Shown here: positions 14,567 to 21,612 of the stretch, piece after piece
Numbering within the stretch: the first letter of the stretch is position 1
How the letters are laid out: every line of letters starts with the position of its first letter
Source of the DNA: Desulfobacterales bacterium
Lineage (GTDB): Bacteria > Desulfobacterota > Desulfobacteria > Desulfobacterales > Desulfobacteraceae
Assembly: GCA_022361535.1 (NCBI GenBank)
Contig: JAKSAU010000647.1
Coordinates: 1-21,644, forward strand
Direction of reading: 5' to 3'
Length of the DNA stretch: 21,644 nucleotides
The notes under the pieces: model-generated
What the model was told of the DNA's origin: nothing
The model's input: the letters and a program-made list of their open reading frames with translations, nothing else
Databases searched by the model: none
Program-made: the position numbers and the translations under genes

Positions 14567-15853
14567 ATGAGAGCATATGCTCCCATGACAAAGTGTGCTT
14601 TTATACCCAATTTTTTAAGATTTTACAATATCCTCTGGCAGGCAGCACTGCCTTTTTTAAAGCAAAACAGCCGTCTTGCCCCAACCTTTGAAAAGAGGAT
14701 TTCCCCAACACACCTTAAACCGGCAGACGTCTGGATTCAGGCCGCATCAGCAGGGGAAGCCTTTCTTGCCGTATCCATTTTAAAAGCCCTGAAACCAGAC
14801 AAGCCCTTATCTGTTCTGGTAACTACAACAACGGATCAGGGACGTGACATACTTGAAAACGGCCTAGTCAGTTCTTTTTATCATCCCAATATCACACTGC
14901 AAATTGACATGTTTCCCTTTGATATGCCGGATACGGTAAAACAAGCCGTTCAAAGGGTAAATCCAAAGGTTATGGTGCTTTTAGAAACCGAACTTTGGCC
15001 TGCCCTGCTCTATGAATTAAAACAAAGCCAAACCAAAGTACTGATCCTCAACGGCAGGTTATCAAAAAAAAGCGGCAGGAACTACAAGCTGACCAGGTGG
15101 CTGTGGAACAGCATGGCACCAGACCTGATACTGGCAACATCATCCCGTGATGCAAAAAGGTTTTCAAACGTTTTTACCGACACTCGCGTCAGCACAATGA
15201 ACAATATCAAGTTTGATCATATGGGTGTTGAAGAAGACGCCCATGCACAATCCAAACTTGGTATGCTTATTCCACAGGACCTGCCCCTTTCTATTCTGGC
15301 CTCGTTCAGGCGCCAGGAAGAACCGCAGATTATAAAACTGATCTCTGCGTTAAAAAAGGATTGTTCGCACCAGGTTATTGCACTTTTCCCAAGACACATG
15401 CACCGAATTGCGCCATTTTTAAAGCAAGTTAAAAAACAGGGTTTGGATGTTGTGTTAGGTTCAGAACTAAACACCCCCATACAAGGCCCTGCCGTTATCC
15501 TATGGGACCGGTTCGGAGAACTGCGCAACGCATACGCCCATGCAAATGCAGTTTTTGTAGGCGGAAGCCTGTGCCCTTTAGGCGGGCAAAACTTTATGGA
15601 GCCCGCGGTTTTAGGTATTCCCACTATAACCGGCCCGTATTGGGATGACTTTTTTTGGGTGGGCAAAGAGATTTTTGACTGCGACATCGTGATTAAATCC
15701 AAAGATTGGAAAGATGCAGCCCAAACCATGGTCAATACTTTGGGTTCAAAAGCCCACACCGCTGATAATAAGCAAAAAGCTATGGAATATATAACGTCAC
15801 GGCAAGGCGGCTCTAAGGTAGCCTGCCAAGCCATTTTGGACGCGCTTGATTAA
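14567..15853 (+). CDS. waaA: 3-deoxy-D-manno-octulosonic acid (Kdo) transferase
   Basis: A 428-residue GT30 glycosyltransferase that moves Kdo from CMP-Kdo to lipid A precursor at the inner membrane. Visible features are the N-terminal membrane-proximal segment FLRFYNILWQAALPFL, and VWIQAASAGEAFLAVSIL with the GT30 catalytic Glu in AASAGE (about residues 56-61). Further on come TTTTDQGRDIL, LLETELWPALL, the ALFPRHMHR block and GGQNFMEPAVLGIPTITGPY in the C-terminal Rossmann domain. Length and motif order are normal. ATG 14567 has no good ribosome-binding site, and ATG 14585 (residue 7) is an alternative. It is divergent from msbA, so two consecutive lipid A/Kdo steps flank one promoter region. 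Confidence 0.92.
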   Translation: MRAYAPMTKCAFIPNFLRFYNILWQAALPFLKQNSRLAPTFEKRISPTHLKPADVWIQAASAGEAFLAVSILKALKPDKPLSVLVTTTTDQGRDILENGLVSSFYHPNITLQIDMFPFDMPDTVKQAVQRVNPKVMVLLETELWPALLYELKQSQTKVLILNGRLSKKSGRNYKLTRWLWNSMAPDLILATSSRDAKRFSNVFTDTRVSTMNNIKFDHMGVEEDAHAQSKLGMLIPQDLPLSILASFRRQEEPQIIKLISALKKDCSHQVIALFPRHMHRIAPFLKQVKKQGLDVVLGSELNTPIQGPAVILWDRFGELRNAYAHANAVFVGGSLCPLGGQNFMEPAVLGIPTITGPYWDDFFWVGKEIFDCDIVIKSKDWKDAAQTMVNTLGSKAHTADNKQKAMEYITSRQGGSKVACQAILDALD

Positions 15854-15886
15854 ATCTTAAAAAATTTTTCCCCACAATTTTTTGCC

Positions 15887-15915
15887 TTGCTTTTTCAATA
15901 TTTTTTTTCTATTTA
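15887..15915 (+). promoter_or_regulatory. weak candidate promoter for the riboswitch transcript
   Basis: TTGCTT (15887-15892) and TATTTA (15910-15915) are separated by 17 bp and would place transcription start near 15922, just before the first base of the cobalamin riboswitch stem. Both boxes are poor matches to consensus; position is the main argument. Confidence 0.3.
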
Positions 15916-15921
15916 AACTTT

Positions 15922-16086
15922 ATCCAGGTGCCGTTAAGGCCCAAAAGGGAATCCGGTGTAAATCCGGAACGGACCCGCCGCTGTAATTGGTGACGACCGC
16001 TGCAAAATGCCACTTCCGGTTTATAAGCCGGTGGGAAGGCGCAGTCATTAGGATGATCCATAAGTCAGAAGACCTGCCTGGAGAAC
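15922..16086 (+). promoter_or_regulatory. cobalamin (B12) riboswitch
   Basis: The 5' region upstream of a small gene and cbiK carries the typical conserved cobalamin aptamer blocks. P1 arms are CCAGG at 15924 and CCTGG near 16077. Then follow GGGAATCCGGTGTAAATCC (15948-15966), ACGGACCCGCCGCTGTAA (15969-15986), the B12 box ATGCCACTT (16007-16015), a GGTTTATAAGCCGGTGGGAAGG arm and the 3' AAGTCAGAAGACCTG. Adenosylcobalamin or another cobalamin binds the aptamer. The downstream intrinsic terminator suggests that bound B12 stops transcription before the two following genes. Confidence 0.95.
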
Positions 16087-16145
16087 CATATGACATGTCC
16101 CGCGTGGTACCGGGGCAGGAGAAGATCTTGGATAAAAAAAGGGAT

Positions 16146-16188
16146 ACCCCGGATCGATTGTAAAAATCGGTCCGGGGTTTTGTTTTTT
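16146..16188 (+). terminator. intrinsic terminator, expression platform of the B12 riboswitch
   Basis: ACCCCGGA-T-CGATT and AATCG-G-TCCGGGGT form a long GC-rich stem with a small A-rich loop, followed by TTTTGTTTTTTG. It lies between the aptamer and the first start codon, so it is a regulated terminator. Confidence 0.9.
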
Positions 16189-16221
16189 GTTAACTCGCTT
16201 GATTTAATTTAAGGAGACTGT

Positions 16222-16515
16222 ATGCAACACCCGCATCCAAAATTATTCAAATTGTCAGATAATGCGTCGCAGGATTTACCTGTTTATGTATTAAGGGACG
16301 GTAACCTTTTCAGGACAGCTTTTCATCCCCAAGGCTGGTCAGATCAACCGGATTACAGCCTTGAAACCGACGGAAAATTTTACAGGACTTCGTTTCATGA
16401 AGATGGAACATCTTCAGCACCGGATTACGAGTTTGGCAGCAACCAATTTGTTTACAGAGCCCAGGGACACCCTCTGGGTAAAGATAGTCAGCCGGCCTTT
16501 GAACTTAAGGATTAG
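16222..16515 (+). CDS. small three-repeat protein under B12 riboswitch control, function unknown
   Basis: A 97-residue protein with no family I can name with confidence. After a His/Pro-rich start (MQHPHPKLFK) it consists of three tandem 24-residue units at about residues 24-47, 48-71 and 72-95. The shared pattern is (D/N)-G/Q-x-hydrophobic-aromatic-R-x-x-x-H-x-x-G-x-x-S-x-x-P-(D/A)-(Y/F)-x-hydrophobic: NLFRTAFHPQG, KFYRTSFHEDG, FVYRAQGHPLG. The units look like short beta-hairpins, each with one conserved His and Arg. There is no signal peptide, so it is probably cytosolic. AAGGAG lies 6 nt before the ATG. It lies between the B12 riboswitch terminator and cbiK, so it should be repressed by cobalamin together with the chelatase. 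A cobalt, tetrapyrrole or chaperone role is only a guess from context. Confidence 0.8.
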   Translation: MQHPHPKLFKLSDNASQDLPVYVLRDGNLFRTAFHPQGWSDQPDYSLETDGKFYRTSFHEDGTSSAPDYEFGSNQFVYRAQGHPLGKDSQPAFELKD

Positions 16516-16601
16516 GTCTGCATATATTTTGTTTACCCTCTTTTGGCATGTTTACCAGAAGACATTTGATTTAAATTTAAAAATTTAGAAAGGTTATGTT
16601 G

Positions 16602-17492
16602 ATGAAGCTCAAAAGTTTAAAACAGTATGTTTTTATGGCCCTTATCTGTGGTTTGGCAATTGTATATAGCTCAAACGCATTTGCAGGACACCACGGTGAA
16701 GCAAAAGAAAAAAAAGTTGGAATCCTTTTGGTAGCATTTGGCTCCAGTGAAGACAGTGCACAGGTATCCTTTGAAAATATTGGTAAAAAAGCCAAGGCTG
16801 CTTATCCTGATACCCCCATTTTCTGGGCGTATACATCTCACATCATCCGCCATAAACTTGCCAAAGCAGGTAAACATTTAGATTCCCCTGAAGTGGCCCT
16901 TGCCAAGATGGCAGACCAGGGATTCACTCATGTGGCGGTGCAGAGTCTGCACACCATCGCCGGTGCAGAATACCATGACCTTAGAAAAGTCGTCGGTGGT
17001 TATAAAGCGATGGGCGCTTTTGAATCAGTCATTCTGGGCTACCCGTTACTTGCCACCCAGAAAGATTTAGAACGGGTAAAAGCTGCCATTCTCGCCAACA
17101 TTCCTAAAGCACGCAAAAAAAATGAAGCGGTTGTTCTGATGGGCCATGGCACCCATCACCCGGCCAATGCCTTCTACGCTGCACTCATGTTCCAGGTTCA
17201 GCTGTCTGATCCCAACATTTTTATCGGGAATGTTGAAGGCTACCCTGAAATTCCGAATATCACCGGTTGGCTCCAAGCCAAAAAGATTAAAAAAGCTTGG
17301 CTCATGCCTTTTATGTCAGTTGCCGGCGACCATGCCAAAAATGATATGGCAGGTGACGAAGAAGATTCCTGGAAATCTATTCTTTCCTCAGCTGGCATCA
17401 AATGCGAAATCATTCTTAAAGGTACCGCAGAATTTGATGAGTATGTTGATATCTGGGTGGATCACCTTGGTGGACCATTAGGTCACTTCTAA
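16602..17492 (+). CDS. cbiK: sirohydrochlorin cobaltochelatase, periplasmic CbiK type
   Basis: Class II chelatase that inserts cobalt into sirohydrochlorin in the anaerobic cobalamin pathway. Visible motifs are VGILLVAFGSSEDSA (39-53), MGHGTHHPANAFY (180-192) with active-site His182, NVEGYPEI (210-217) with Glu212, and MPFMSVAGDHAKNDMAGDE (235-253) with His244. The start LKSLKQYVFMALICGLAIV ends in SNAFA (residue 29), a clear Sec signal peptide, so the enzyme should be periplasmic like CbiK(P) of Desulfovibrio vulgaris, which also binds haem. I chose ATG 16602 over 16596 because GAAAGG at 16588-16593 is 8 nt away. The mature N-terminus GHHGE is His-rich. It is cotranscribed with the small repeat protein under the B12 riboswitch. 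Confidence 0.93.
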   Translation: MKLKSLKQYVFMALICGLAIVYSSNAFAGHHGEAKEKKVGILLVAFGSSEDSAQVSFENIGKKAKAAYPDTPIFWAYTSHIIRHKLAKAGKHLDSPEVALAKMADQGFTHVAVQSLHTIAGAEYHDLRKVVGGYKAMGAFESVILGYPLLATQKDLERVKAAILANIPKARKKNEAVVLMGHGTHHPANAFYAALMFQVQLSDPNIFIGNVEGYPEIPNITGWLQAKKIKKAWLMPFMSVAGDHAKNDMAGDEEDSWKSILSSAGIKCEIILKGTAEFDEYVDIWVDHLGGPLGHF

Positions 17493-17520
17493 TCAGTAAA
17501 TTTATGAAAAGATAATTTTA

Positions 17521-17554
17521 GGGCAGGTGTTTTTTAAACACCGGCCCGTTTTTT
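17521..17554 (+). terminator. intrinsic terminator after cbiK
   Basis: GGGCAGGTGTTT and AAACACCGGCCC form a 12-bp stem with one mismatch and a TTT loop, followed by GTTTTTT. It ends the B12-regulated two-gene transcript and touches the stop codon of the convergent SpoIIAA-like gene. Confidence 0.92.
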
Positions 17555-17918
17555 ATGCGTTCTTTAAAAATTCCAGGGCGTCTTCTTTTTGAGTCATGGA
17601 AAACCCTTTCATATCAACATTTTTAAAAATCTTACCTTCGACATCTATCAGTTTGGGTATCCATTTTTTATCCGCCACAACAGCAATCCGGTTGAAATTG
17701 GACAGTCCCACATCCATAAAAAACTTAAGTTTTTCTTTCAAGGCAGAAAGCTCAGCCCCGCCAATACTTGTAATTTCCTGATAGATATTGATCTTATCCC
17801 CTTTTTCAATAATGCTTCGGAACAGATCCAGGATTTCGGTCATTTCATCCGTAGATATTTTTCCTTCCAGCCGGTATGCCACAACATTTTCAATCCCGAT
17901 ATCAATAAATTCGATCAT
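17553..17918 (-). CDS. SpoIIAA-like (STAS-fold) protein
   Basis: A 121-residue cytosolic protein of the SpoIIAA-like group. The opening MIEFIDIGIENVVAYRLEGKI, the central INIYQEITSIGGAELSALKEKLKF and the later FNRIAVVADKKWIPKL follow the alternating strand-helix pattern of that family. Such proteins resemble anti-anti-sigma factors, but the phosphorylatable Ser/Thr of true SpoIIAA is not evident here, and many members have no known partner. No sigma factor or anti-sigma kinase lies nearby. It has a good ribosome-binding site (AGGAG before the ATG) and its own promoter candidate, so it is a single-gene unit converging on cbiK. Confidence 0.82.
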   Translation of the reverse strand: MIEFIDIGIENVVAYRLEGKISTDEMTEILDLFRSIIEKGDKINIYQEITSIGGAELSALKEKLKFFMDVGLSNFNRIAVVADKKWIPKLIDVEGKIFKNVDMKGFSMTQKEDALEFLKNA

Positions 17919-17954
17919 GGTATTCTCCTCTTTGAGGTTGGCCTACTTGAATCC

Positions 17955-17982
17955 ATCATATCAACACTTTGCCCAAGGTCAA
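17955..17982 (-). promoter_or_regulatory. sigma-70-type promoter for the SpoIIAA-like gene
   Basis: On the - strand TTGACC (17982-17977) and TATGAT (17960-17955) each match consensus at five of six positions and are 16 bp apart. Transcription would start about 30 bp before the gene. Confidence 0.55.
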
Positions 17983-18124
17983 CCATTCCTTAAAATTGAT
18001 ATTGCTGCAAATAAATTCTTTTCTCTTGTATGCGGGATATGATTCTGATAGCAAAAAACATATACTGAATACTGATTCATTTTTCTAAGGTTCAATTGTA
18101 TTTCTTTTTAATTGAGGAGGCTTT

Positions 18125-18523
18125 ATGAGCTTGACCCTGCTTCTAAAAATAGGCGGTTTTCATCACCTTTTATGTGCTATTCTCCACGTGGTACTCCCCA
18201 AATCTATGGCCTGGAATGATATTCTGATTCATATCCCCACGGACAAACGTCCCCTTGTAGAGGCGCCTTTGAAAATTATGAATTGGTGCCTTGGCGTATT
18301 TTGGCTGATCCTTGCCTATATCCCGATATTCCACAGCAGGCAGATGCTTGACGGTCCTGTCGGCAAGTCCCTTCTTTTTGGAATAGTCATTTTTTGGTTA
18401 ATTCGTATATTTGTTCTCCAACCGATATATATGGGTATTAAAGAACCTATATCAAAACGGATGATCGCTTTCTTTTCATTGGGGTTGATCTTGTTTCTTT
18501 TGCCTTTAATTTTTTCAATTTAA
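18125..18523 (+). CDS. small integral membrane protein, function unknown
   Basis: A 132-residue protein with about four hydrophobic segments (roughly residues 5-27, 52-72, 84-104 and 112-131) and few charges, so an inner-membrane protein. I do not recognise the family. Conserved-looking features are a His cluster in the first segment (GGFHHLLCAILHVVLP) and a short soluble loop KSMAWNDILIHIPTDKRPLVEAP between helices one and two. AGGAGG lies 6 nt upstream of the ATG. The stop is 10 bp before the phzF-like gene, which has its own AGAGGAG site, so both form a two-gene operon. No promoter could be fixed in the 206-bp gap upstream. Confidence 0.7.
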   Translation: MSLTLLLKIGGFHHLLCAILHVVLPKSMAWNDILIHIPTDKRPLVEAPLKIMNWCLGVFWLILAYIPIFHSRQMLDGPVGKSLLFGIVIFWLIRIFVLQPIYMGIKEPISKRMIAFFSLGLILFLLPLIFSI

Positions 18524-18533
18524 TAGAGGAGCC

Positions 18534-19436
18534 ATGAAAAAATATACAATCTATCAGATAGATGCATTTACACAAACAAGATTTAAAGGCAATCCTGCCG
18601 GGGTAGTTACCAATGCAGACGGCCTTTCAGATGTTCAGATGTCGCAAATTGCAAGGGAATTAAACAACTCGGAAACTGCATTTTTGTTCAGCCCTGATAC
18701 AAAAGATTGTGACGGGAGAATAAGATATTTTACTCCCACAATGGAAGTGCCGACCTGTGGCCACGCCACCATTGCAGCCATGTATGCCAAAGCAATTGAA
18801 GACAACCTGGACTCATGTGTTCTTGAAATCAAAACAAATATCGGCATCCTTCCATTTGAAATAAAGCGCACTGACGACAGCATAAAGATATGGATGACCC
18901 AGGGGGATATTGAAATCTTACCGGTATTATCAAATGATATCCAAAACAAACTGCTGGACGCTTTGGGACTCTCATTGGAAGATATAGACGAACAATGCCC
19001 TATCCAGATTGCATCAACAGGCCATGGCAAGGTCATGATCGGTATTAAATCCAAAAAAGAACTTAATCAACTCAACCCGGATCTGCACCAGTTAAAAGCG
19101 CTTAGCAGCACAATACAATGCAACGGATATTTTGTATTTACACTCTCTTTGAACGATCAAGATGTGTTAAGTCACGGAAGAATGTTCGCCCCTGCCATCG
19201 GAATCAATGAAGATCCGGTCACAGGTAATGCAAACGGCCCACTTGGCGCCTACCTGGTTCATAATAAACTGGTGAAACCCAAAGGGGATCTGTTTTCATT
19301 TAAGGGTGTCCAGGGTGAAGCCATCAACAGAAAAGGTATTGTTGAGGTCCGGGTTTCAATTAAGGACAACCAACCTGTGCTTGTAAAAATAGGCGGTGAT
19401 GCCGTAGCAATATTCAAAACCTATATTGAATTGTAG
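18534..19436 (+). CDS. PhzF family isomerase/epimerase-like protein
   Basis: A 300-residue member of the PhzF (diaminopimelate-epimerase fold) family. The N-terminal signature YQIDAFTQTRFKGNPAGVV (residues 7-25), the catalytic glutamate in NNSETAF (Glu47), PTCGHATIAAMY (about 73-84) and the C-terminal DPVTGNANGPLGAYL (about 232-246) are all present. True PhzF isomerises dihydro-hydroxyanthranilate in phenazine synthesis. No phenazine genes are here, so this is one of the many PhzF-like proteins of unknown substrate. It is coupled to the small membrane protein upstream and converges on the MttB-type gene with only 6 bp between the stop codons. Confidence 0.9.
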   Translation: MKKYTIYQIDAFTQTRFKGNPAGVVTNADGLSDVQMSQIARELNNSETAFLFSPDTKDCDGRIRYFTPTMEVPTCGHATIAAMYAKAIEDNLDSCVLEIKTNIGILPFEIKRTDDSIKIWMTQGDIEILPVLSNDIQNKLLDALGLSLEDIDEQCPIQIASTGHGKVMIGIKSKKELNQLNPDLHQLKALSSTIQCNGYFVFTLSLNDQDVLSHGRMFAPAIGINEDPVTGNANGPLGAYLVHNKLVKPKGDLFSFKGVQGEAINRKGIVEVRVSIKDNQPVLVKIGGDAVAIFKTYIEL

Positions 19437-19442
19437 CCGTCT

Positions 19443-20852
19443 TTAGTATTTACATTTTGATGGTAAATACTTGGATAGCAATGCCTTCTGAGCCTTGCTG
19501 CGTTCCGGCAGCACATATTCTTTACGGCGCCGGTCTATCTCGTTTTGTGCATATTGGTGTATATCGTCCTGTGTTAGTGCATCATCAGTGCGTATGCCAC
19601 GTTTATCAAAGATCTTCGTGATCCTCTGTTCTTTTCTATAGATCCCTGTGTCTCCTACGGTAAGAAAACTTTTTGTCTCAAGGGATTTTTCAAGTTTGTC
19701 TTTAATCAGCGGATCAAATGCGAGATTAAGACCTTGAAGACTGCGGTTGCAATTAATGATCAATTCCTCATCAAATATCAGCTTATGAAAGCTTCCACCT
19801 GCAAAAGCAGCCATATGTCCCGGGCTGCACCATATTTCTTCCACATCCGTCATGGCAAACGGGGCCATGGCAGTTAAGCAGGATTCATAGCCGGTTTGGT
19901 AGTCATTTTTTGTACCGTCCGAAAGACATCCGGAAAGCGTACAATGAATACCCAGATGACAGCACACCTCATAAAACATGATTTGGGCATTCAGATATTC
20001 AGGGCTTCCGTATACAGGCTGCATTGTTCTCATATCAGTCATTGTAGAGGACGAACTGAACGAGACATTGGTACCCGGTTTCAACAGTTGGATGTACACA
20101 ATCCCTGCCAGAGCTATGGCGATATCATGTACCACAATTCCCATGAGACTTTCCGGACCGGTCATAAACGATAAGGTGCACGGAACAATGGTAATATTCT
20201 GTTCTTCTTCAACCAAAACCTTTAGGTTAATAAGTCCGTCTTCACTATAAGATAACGGTGCAGTCGGGCAAATCCCCTGCCCCATAACAGGATTTTGATC
20301 ATCACCCCGGATTTCTTTAATCAGCTGAACCGCTTTTTTGGCACTGGTATACACATCCCCGTTCTTGGAATTGGATGCCGTGGCATGCACACCTAAACCG
20401 GGCCATTTGTCTGAATATTTCAGCATCATGGCGATCTGGGCGATAAACGGGTCATCACTGTCATTGCCTTCAGGATCAACAACACCCGGGTTGACAGATT
20501 CATATAGATCAGACGTTTCGGCAAGCTGGTACATTTTAATGACATCTTCAATATTACCTTGGCGGCTTTTGCCTGTCATATCATCCAGTATCATAGGAGC
20601 GTTTGAAAACGGCGTGCCTGCAATAAGGCGTTTTTTACCGGTGGAATCATGTTTGCGGGCCGGCATAGCCTTTAAGGCTTTATCCAGAAGTGCTTGTGAA
20701 ATAAAAACTTTTTTCCCCTCTACTTTAGCACCATGTTGTTTAAAAAGCGCCTGTGCTTCAGTCGTATCAAACTCAACGCCAACGGTTGACAAAATATCTA
20801 CGGCACACTCATGAATACGTTCGACTGCTTTACGGTCTATTAATCTGGGCAT
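19443..20852 (-). CDS. trimethylamine methyltransferase (MttB) family protein without pyrrolysine
   Basis: A 469-residue TIM-barrel methyltransferase of the MttB superfamily. Such enzymes transfer a methyl group from a quaternary amine to the cobalt of a corrinoid protein. The full domain is present from ERIHECAVDILSTVGVEFD (residues 11-29) through MGQGICPTAPLSY and GCLSDGTKNDYQTGYES to the end. No in-frame UAG interrupts the gene, so the pyrrolysine of true trimethylamine MttB is absent. It belongs with non-Pyl relatives such as glycine betaine, proline betaine or carnitine methyltransferases, substrate undetermined. No corrinoid protein, activase or transporter lies beside it in the window. 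AGGAGC about 8 nt before the ATG supports the start. Confidence 0.9.
   Translation of the reverse strand: MPRLIDRKAVERIHECAVDILSTVGVEFDTTEAQALFKQHGAKVEGKKVFISQALLDKALKAMPARKHDSTGKKRLIAGTPFSNAPMILDDMTGKSRQGNIEDVIKMYQLAETSDLYESVNPGVVDPEGNDSDDPFIAQIAMMLKYSDKWPGLGVHATASNSKNGDVYTSAKKAVQLIKEIRGDDQNPVMGQGICPTAPLSYSEDGLINLKVLVEEEQNITIVPCTLSFMTGPESLMGIVVHDIAIALAGIVYIQLLKPGTNVSFSSSSTMTDMRTMQPVYGSPEYLNAQIMFYEVCCHLGIHCTLSGCLSDGTKNDYQTGYESCLTAMAPFAMTDVEEIWCSPGHMAAFAGGSFHKLIFDEELIINCNRSLQGLNLAFDPLIKDKLEKSLETKSFLTVGDTGIYRKEQRITKIFDKRGIRTDDALTQDDIHQYAQNEIDRRRKEYVLPERSKAQKALLSKYLPSKCKY
19445..19471. repeat. 9-bp inverted repeat at the end of the mttB-type gene
   Basis: AGTATTTAC and GTAAATACT flank a 9-nt loop within the last codons of the methyltransferase gene, right beside the phzF-like stop. 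There is no T-run, so it is not a standard terminator, but it could mark the 3' ends of the two convergent transcripts. Confidence 0.4.
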
Positions 20853-21066
20853 GATATGAGCTCCTTTTTTGTGGGGATTGAATCACATTTCACATAATAC
20901 TCAATATGTTATTCCATGTAAAGCACTTTTTACCAAACAAAATCCAACACTTGCAACATGCAAAACAATAAGAAAAATAATCCTTTCAGAGCCATTATTT
21001 ACTATCAACTTCTTAAGATACGGTTCACTGGTTGCAGTCCATTTTGCTTTGGGGTATGATGTGACA

Positions 21067-21094
21067 TTGCTTGCGATATCAACTCATCTATAGT
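21067..21094 (+). promoter_or_regulatory. candidate promoter for the ferritin-like gene
   Basis: TTGCTT (21067-21072) and TATAGT (21089-21094) are spaced by 16 bp. Transcription would begin just upstream of the AAGGAGAA ribosome-binding site. The -10 box is good and the -35 box weak. The remaining 20853-21066 stretch shows no gene or other clear signal. Confidence 0.35.
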
Positions 21095-21111
21095 CCGACA
21101 AGGAGAATCTT

Positions 21112-21570
21112 ATGAATTTGGAACAATACAAAGACGTGATCAAGGACGCCATCCAAAGTGAAATTGATGCCAGACAATTCTATGAAAAAATCGCCCAGGG
21201 CATTAAAGACGATTTTTTGAAAACCACATTTGAAAGTTTTGCCAAAGAAGAAGGCAAACATGAGCAGATCCTGACCAAAATTTTGAACCAGGAAAACATT
21301 ACCACGGCCCATTTTGACTGTGATAAGGATTTCAAGGTTGCAGAAACAATTGAAATGCCTGAAGTAACACCTGATATGGATCTAAAAAATGCCATTGGCC
21401 TTGCCATGAAAAACGAAGAAATCGCCATGAAAAAATATATGGCATTGGCGGAAAACTGTGAAGACCCTGAATTAAAACTTGTGTTCCAGGACCTTGCATC
21501 CATGGAACGGGACCATAAATTCAAAATGGAACAGAACTTCGTGGATGTAGCCTATCCCGAAATCTGGTAG
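21112..21570 (+). CDS. rubrerythrin-like ferritin-fold protein, no rubredoxin domain
   Basis: A 152-residue four-helix-bundle protein with two repeated carboxylate-bearing helices. SEIDARQFYEKIA (about residues 16-28) and AKEEGKHEQIL (44-54) form the first pair; AMKNEEIAMKKY (97-108) and MERDHKFKME (131-140) form the second. Each pair supplies a Glu and an E-x-x-H-like motif for a di-iron site. Rubrerythrins reduce peroxide in anaerobes, but this one lacks the rubredoxin-like Cys4 domain. A linker of about 25 residues with a single Cys (HFDCDKD) separates the halves. Peroxide or iron handling is inferred from the fold. It has a strong AAGGAGAA site, its own candidate promoter and its own terminator, so it forms a single-gene unit. 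Confidence 0.88.
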   Translation: MNLEQYKDVIKDAIQSEIDARQFYEKIAQGIKDDFLKTTFESFAKEEGKHEQILTKILNQENITTAHFDCDKDFKVAETIEMPEVTPDMDLKNAIGLAMKNEEIAMKKYMALAENCEDPELKLVFQDLASMERDHKFKMEQNFVDVAYPEIW

Positions 21571-21582
21571 CACTCAAAAATG

Positions 21583-21612
21583 AAAAGGCCGGGAAATTCC
21601 CGGCCTTTTTTT
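21583..21612 (+). terminator. intrinsic terminator after the ferritin-like gene
   Basis: GGCCGGG and CCCGGCC enclose an AAATT loop, preceded by AAAA and followed by seven T. The flanking A and T runs make it potentially bidirectional. Confidence 0.95.

Noticed and set aside
15217..15834. 205-codon antisense frame within waaA
   Set aside because: The waaA frame contains all GT30 motifs; the antisense product has no recognisable domain and no ribosome-binding site.
19443..20852. Pyrrolysine-containing trimethylamine methyltransferase
   Set aside because: The frame is uninterrupted by UAG over the full family length, so there is no pyrrolysine codon to read through.
20880..20945. Sigma-54 promoter (GG-N10-GC) upstream of the MttB-type gene
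   Set aside because: The best candidate has only 8 bp between GG and GC, so it does not fit the required spacing.
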